Part shown: positions 13,833 to 16,831 of the stretch, piece after piece
Layout: the number at the start of each line of letters is the position of its first letter
How positions within the stretch are numbered: position 1 is the first letter of the stretch
NCBI GenBank assembly: GCA_903917955.1
Contig: CAIXCO010000126.1
Location: 1-16,831 of the forward strand
Direction: 5' to 3'
Length of the DNA stretch: 16,831 nucleotides
DNA from: an uncultured Chlorobiaceae bacterium
GTDB lineage: Bacteria; Bacteroidota; Chlorobiia; Chlorobiales; Chlorobiaceae
The notes under the pieces: model-generated
What the model saw: the letters and a program-made list of their open reading frames with translations, nothing else
Databases searched by the model: none
Told to the model about the DNA's origin: nothing
Position numbers and translations under genes: made by a program

Positions 13833-15407
13833 CTATTTTGCGTAGGCAACCGAACGTTTTTCGCGGATGATGGAGACTTTGATCTGTCCGGGATATTGCG
13901 CTTCGGATTCGATTTTGTGGGCAATATCGTGGGCAAGCACATCTGCCTGTGAGTCGCTGACATTATCGCCCTCAACAATGACCCTGATCTCCCTTCCTGC
14001 CTGCAAAGCGTAGGTTTTCAGAACCCCTGGAAATCCTTTGGCGATCTCTTCGAGACTCTCAAGGCGCTTTACATTACCATCAGCCGTAACCGCACCACGT
14101 GCACCGGGCCGCGACAGTGAAATGGTGTTGGCTGCGTCAACCAGATCGGCCAGTGGAGACTCTTTGTTGACATCACCATGATGTGCGGCAATGGCATTGA
14201 GCACCACAGGTGATTCGTTGAATTTTTTGATAAAATTCATGCCTGTGATAGCATGAGATTCGTCACTTTCGGGCAGTACAAGGCCGATGTCGTGCAAAAG
14301 ACCGGCACGCTTGGCAAGCCGGGTATCAAGTTTGAGTTCGGAAGCCATAAGACCGGCGAGCATGGCAACCTCACGACTGTGCTGTAAAAGGTTCTGGCCG
14401 TAGACTGTGTGATATTTCATCTTGCCGATAAGCGAAATGATTTCGGTGGGCATATCCGAAATCTGCAGCGATGAGAGCGCCTCTTCACCAGCACTGATGA
14501 TAACATCGTCAATCTCTTTTTTCGCATCTTCGTAGGCTTTTTCAATCGCCACGGGATGGATGATACCGTCAACAAGAAGTTTCTGGAGCGTCAGCTTGGC
14601 AAGCTCACGACGCAGGGGATCAAAGCAGGAGAGAATAACCACCTCGGGAGTATCATCAACAATGATATCAACTCCGGTTGCATTTTCAAACGCCTTGATA
14701 TTGCGTCCTTCGCGGCCAATGATACGCCCCTTGAGTTCGTCGCTCTGGATGTGAACAACGGAGAGGGCATTTTCGGTAGCCTGCTCAAAAGAGATACGCT
14801 GAATGGCGGTCAAAAGCGTTTTTTCCGCCAGGCGTCCCGCTTGCTGCTCAGCCTCTTCATGAATCCGGTGAATGGTGTCAGTCGCCTCCTTCTTGGCCTC
14901 CGCAACCATATTGTCCATCAGCATCTGACGAGCTTCTTCAGCCTGAAGGTTGCTGATACTCTCAAGGCGCTGGTTCTGCTCAACAATAACTCGCTCAAGC
15001 TCCTGCGAACGCAGAATAACTGATTCTGTGGTCAGCTCAATCTCCTTGCGCTGATCCTGAAGTTTGCGCTCAATGTCTTTCACATCCTGGCCCTGTTTTT
15101 TCAGTTGAGCCTCCTTCTGCTGTGTCTGCTTCTGTAACTGGGTGTACTTGTTGTTTTTGATCACAACCTCCTGATCAAACTCCCGGCGCTTCTTTTTCCA
15201 CTCCTGGTTTACCTCGCTGACCTTAAGTTCTTTGTACTCATTGGCCTCTTTCTGTGCCTCCTGTACAATCTGCACCGCACGCTCTTCGGCTTCAAGCACC
15301 TTGGTCGTTCCGATCCGTTCGAGAAAATAACGCCCAATCAAAAAACCCGCTGCAAAAAAAAGAACTGACGCAAAAATAATTAAAATCAGGTTTATAACTA
15401 TACCCAT
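13833..15407 (-). CDS. rny: ribonuclease Y
   Basis: 524 residues from the ATG at 15407, chosen because GGAGGT lies 6 nt upstream. The frame extends eight codons further to 15431 without a ribosome site. The layout is the standard one for RNase Y: an N-terminal membrane anchor (about 3-26), a long Glu/Gln/Lys-rich coiled coil (about 35-205), a KH RNA-binding domain (LKGRIIGREGRNIKAFE, about 225-285), and an HD domain with LLHDIG (His372-Asp373) and AHHGD. It is the membrane-tethered endoribonuclease that starts mRNA decay in many bacteria lacking RNase E as main enzyme. The C-terminal strand (IREKRSVAYAK) is complete. It lies downstream of the 6S-like RNA, separated by a terminator, so it probably has its own promoter in 15408-15462. 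Confidence 0.97.
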   Translation of the reverse strand: MGIVINLILIIFASVLFFAAGFLIGRYFLERIGTTKVLEAEERAVQIVQEAQKEANEYKELKVSEVNQEWKKKRREFDQEVVIKNNKYTQLQKQTQQKEAQLKKQGQDVKDIERKLQDQRKEIELTTESVILRSQELERVIVEQNQRLESISNLQAEEARQMLMDNMVAEAKKEATDTIHRIHEEAEQQAGRLAEKTLLTAIQRISFEQATENALSVVHIQSDELKGRIIGREGRNIKAFENATGVDIIVDDTPEVVILSCFDPLRRELAKLTLQKLLVDGIIHPVAIEKAYEDAKKEIDDVIISAGEEALSSLQISDMPTEIISLIGKMKYHTVYGQNLLQHSREVAMLAGLMASELKLDTRLAKRAGLLHDIGLVLPESDESHAITGMNFIKKFNESPVVLNAIAAHHGDVNKESPLADLVDAANTISLSRPGARGAVTADGNVKRLESLEEIAKGFPGVLKTYALQAGREIRVIVEGDNVSDSQADVLAHDIAHKIESEAQYPGQIKVSIIREKRSVAYAK

Positions 15408-15413
15408 TAAACT

Positions 15414-15419
15414 ACCTCC
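15414..15419 (-). promoter_or_regulatory. ribosome binding site fixing the rny start
   Basis: Minus strand GGAGGT, 6 nt before the ATG at 15407, deciding against the ATG at 15431. Confidence 0.75.
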
Positions 15420-15462
15420 ATTTTCATGCACTCATACGCAAGGATGAGGCACCGTTTTAAAC

Positions 15463-15490
15463 AAAAAAACCGCACCACGATTGAAGTGCG
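15463..15490 (-). terminator. terminator of the 6S-like RNA
   Basis: On the minus strand CGCAC pairs with GTGCG around a 10-nt loop and is followed by seven T. It begins where the closing stem of the structured RNA ends, so the RNA is a separate transcript from rny. Confidence 0.8.
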
Positions 15491-15672
15491 TAAGATTCAA
15501 GAACCCGTGTTACACGGTGGGTGCCTCCTTCCGTTTTTTTGCGTCCAATGGAGCAATGCTTCCATCGCTCCTGAAAAGAACCGACCCGATAAAGGCCAGA
15601 ACATTCAGCAAGGCCTGCAATCAAAAAGAAGAGTTCGGCTCCCTGTTTTTTGATGTTAGTTCTTTTACTTAC
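15490..15672 (-). ncRNA. ssrS: 6S RNA (ssrS), probable
   Basis: A 183-nt non-coding stretch between zapA and rny folds by eye into a closed rod. The closing stem is GTAAG...AAGAAC with GTTCTT...CTTAC, with a 3/4-nt internal loop. A large open centre follows, whose 3' strand contains CACCC and a perfect small hairpin CCGTG-TAA-CACGG. The upper arm is CTCTTC-TTTTTG paired with CAAAAA...GAAGGAG, and apical stem-loops are AGGCC/GGCCT and GGAGC/GCTCC. A closing stem, central bubble with a 3'-side hairpin and long upper arm are the hallmarks of 6S RNA, which sequesters sigma70-RNA polymerase in stationary phase. The gene also neighbours zapA in E. coli. The alternative is another lineage-specific RNA. 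End points are set from the closing stem, not from transcript data. Confidence 0.7.
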
Positions 15673-15723
15673 AATCACCCCAACCAACTGGCGCGGATAT
15701 TTCTTCTCTCCCAATGTAACGGT

Positions 15724-15993
15724 TTATTGCAAATTTTGCCCGATAAAATCACTCAGCCGGGCAATATTCTGCTTCATCGACGCCATCTCCTCTTCGAGCT
15801 CAACCTTCTTTTCAGCAAAGGAAATTGCGGCAAGGACTGCCAGTTTGACCGCTTCAAATGTCGGGGCCTTTTCGGCAAAAAGCCGCATCGCCACATCAAC
15901 ATCACGGGCCGCCTTTTCGGTCAATTCCCGCCGCTCAACCCTTAAAGGATAGCTGTAACCATATACATTGACATCAATTTTTTCCATCGTCAT
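15724..15993 (-). CDS. zapA: cell division protein ZapA
   Basis: 89 residues, typical of ZapA. It begins with the beta-hairpin region (KIDVNVYGYSYPLRVE), contains ARDVDVAMRLFAEKAPTFEAVKLAVLAAISFAEK as the dimerisation helix, and ends in a coiled coil (about 60-89). ZapA crosslinks FtsZ protofilaments at the division ring. The ATG used here is separated by one base from the stop of the upstream coiled-coil gene, so translation is coupled; Met3 (15987) is an alternative. The 6S-like RNA follows 51 nt downstream. Confidence 0.88.
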   Translation of the reverse strand: MTMEKIDVNVYGYSYPLRVERRELTEKAARDVDVAMRLFAEKAPTFEAVKLAVLAAISFAEKKVELEEEMASMKQNIARLSDFIGQNLQ

Positions 15994-15994
15994 A

Positions 15995-16300
15995 CTACAA
16001 GGCCTGATTATTCCTGAGTTCCATCTCTATTTTCTGCAAAATCAGAACCAGCTTCTGTTTCACCTGCACTTTTTCTGCATAGTCAAGCGCTCCTACAGGA
16101 GTGCCCGCTGCATCCACGGCGGTTGAACCGACCGTTCCGGGCAACTTGTAATTCCTCAAAATATTCCGCAGACTTGAGAGTTCAGATCGCAATACATCAT
16201 TCTCTTTCTGGCACTCATCCAACCGGGCAACAAGGAGTTCAATATTTTTCTCAAGGATGTTGAATTCACCCTTACCGTTTTGCCCATCAGAATTTAGCAT
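15995..16300 (-). CDS. small coiled-coil protein, ZapB-like
   Basis: 101 residues of mostly heptad-patterned helix. ILEKNIELLVARLDECQKEN followed by VLRSELSSLRNILRN forms a first coiled coil (about 15-50), a Gly/Ala-rich break lies at about 53-70, and KVQVKQKLVLILQKIEMEL is a second helix. There is no signal peptide or catalytic motif. Position directly before zapA with a 1-nt gap, and the length, suggest a division-ring partner of the ZapB kind, but sequence similarity to ZapB is only that of generic coiled coils. It starts 13 nt after pheT ends, without a clear ribosome site. Confidence 0.72.
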   Translation of the reverse strand: MLNSDGQNGKGEFNILEKNIELLVARLDECQKENDVLRSELSSLRNILRNYKLPGTVGSTAVDAAGTPVGALDYAEKVQVKQKLVLILQKIEMELRNNQAL

Positions 16301-16313
16301 AGAACAAAGAAAA

Positions 16314-16831
16314 TCAGACTTGTCGAATTACCGCACCAAGCTTACTTTCGGCATTGCTGCCGACTTTCGAAAGAATATCGCTGATCCTTTCATCCTGCAA
16401 TGTTCCCTTGTAATCAGCAATTTCGAGAGAGAGTGCTACACTGCGCTCCCCTCCATCCCCCTCGGGGCGCTCAAAAAGATCAAAAACAGAGACACTCCTG
16501 ACAAAAGGGTCACTCGAACGCACAAGCTCAACGAGTGACTGAACCGAAACATCCGGTGGCAGAACAAGCGATATATCCCTCTGGACAACTGGAAATCTGG
16601 AAGGCGGCTCATAGGTGACCGTTGGATTGAAACAGCTTTCGAGCATTGCTACATCAATTTCGGCAATATAAACGTCCTGCCAAATATCAAATTTACCCAA
16701 GAGGTCTGAGCGAAGTTGCTGAACAATACCAAGCCTGTTCGAGCAACTCTTTCCCTTTTCTGTCAACGTCACATCAATGCTGACAGAGTTCCCATTATAA
16801 ATATTCACCGCTGATTTATCAAGTAAATTCA
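16314..16831 (-). CDS. pheT: phenylalanyl-tRNA synthetase beta subunit, 3' part, 5' end outside window
   Basis: The frame is open to the right edge; only the C-terminal 170 or so residues are present. The last about 95 residues form the FDX-ACB (B8) anticodon-binding domain: YEPPSRFPVVQRDISLVL, VSVFDLFERPEGDGGERSVA and the final SKLGAVIR. Upstream, RLGIVQQLRSDLLGKFDIWQDVYIAEID is the end of the B6/B7 core. In the family PheT pairs with PheS as an alpha2-beta2 enzyme charging tRNA-Phe. The GTG at 16808 is internal. It heads the zapB-like/zapA cluster on the same strand. Confidence 0.95.
   Translation of the reverse strand, partial: NLLDKSAVNIYNGNSVSIDVTLTEKGKSCSNRLGIVQQLRSDLLGKFDIWQDVYIAEIDVAMLESCFNPTVTYEPPSRFPVVQRDISLVLPPDVSVQSLVELVRSSDPFVRSVSVFDLFERPEGDGGERSVALSLEIADYKGTLQDERISDILSKVGSNAESKLGAVIRQV

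Noticed and set aside
15490..15672. SRP (4.5S) RNA or RNase P RNA as the identity of the structured RNA
   Set aside because: The SRP apical GGAAG/AGCAG loop motif and the RNase P GAGGAAAGTCC core are both absent, and the length fits neither.

Overview
The window reads as chromosome of a Gram-negative bacterium, most likely a green sulfur bacterium (Chlorobi). The reasons are the LPS-transport permease, ZapA, the block pheT / small coiled-coil protein / zapA / 6S-like RNA / rny, a stand-alone hisB, and a large secreted protein built from delta-60, Ig-like and calcium-binding repeats. The phylum is an inference; no rRNA gene or photosynthesis gene is present to settle it.

Layout. 3-986 (+) is the 3' part of a NFACT-family ribosome-quality-control gene (rqcH). 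It converges, with a 17-nt overlap, on a tight minus-strand cluster: an unrecognised four-helix membrane protein (2718-3674), an NRAMP Mn/Fe transporter (1382-2710) and a universal stress protein (970-1380). Upstream lie two secreted proteins: a small DUF1566-like protein (3716-4192) and a Sel1-repeat protein (4331-5794) encoded by a 108-bp tandem array. A hotdog acyl-CoA thioesterase (6055-6447, +) converges on an LptF/LptG permease (6468-7793, -).

The most interesting part is 7874-10771 (-). It is a complete, overlapping three-gene operon that I read as an ABC-three-component (ABC-3C) conflict/defence system. It contains a SMEK-type effector with a nuclease-like N-terminus, a 75-residue middle component (MC6-like) and an SMC-like DUF2326 ATPase. 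The DNA is visibly more AT-rich than the housekeeping flanks. Next to it (about 10939-12378, -) is the wreck of a type-I-secreted repeat protein. It is readable in one continuous frame through two in-frame stops: delta-60 repeats, Big_5 domain, three 40-residue FGTD repeats and an RTX nonapeptide remnant. ABC-3C plus wreck look like accessory DNA lying between the permease and tRNA-Lys, with the tRNA 3' end facing it.

From 12516 on the window is core genome: a tRNA-Lys(CTT) terminator, the tRNA itself 8 nt behind secG, divergent hisB, a bidirectional terminator, rny (RNase Y), a 183-nt structured RNA that I call 6S RNA with its own terminator, zapA, a ZapB-like coiled-coil gene, and the 3' end of pheT running off the right edge.
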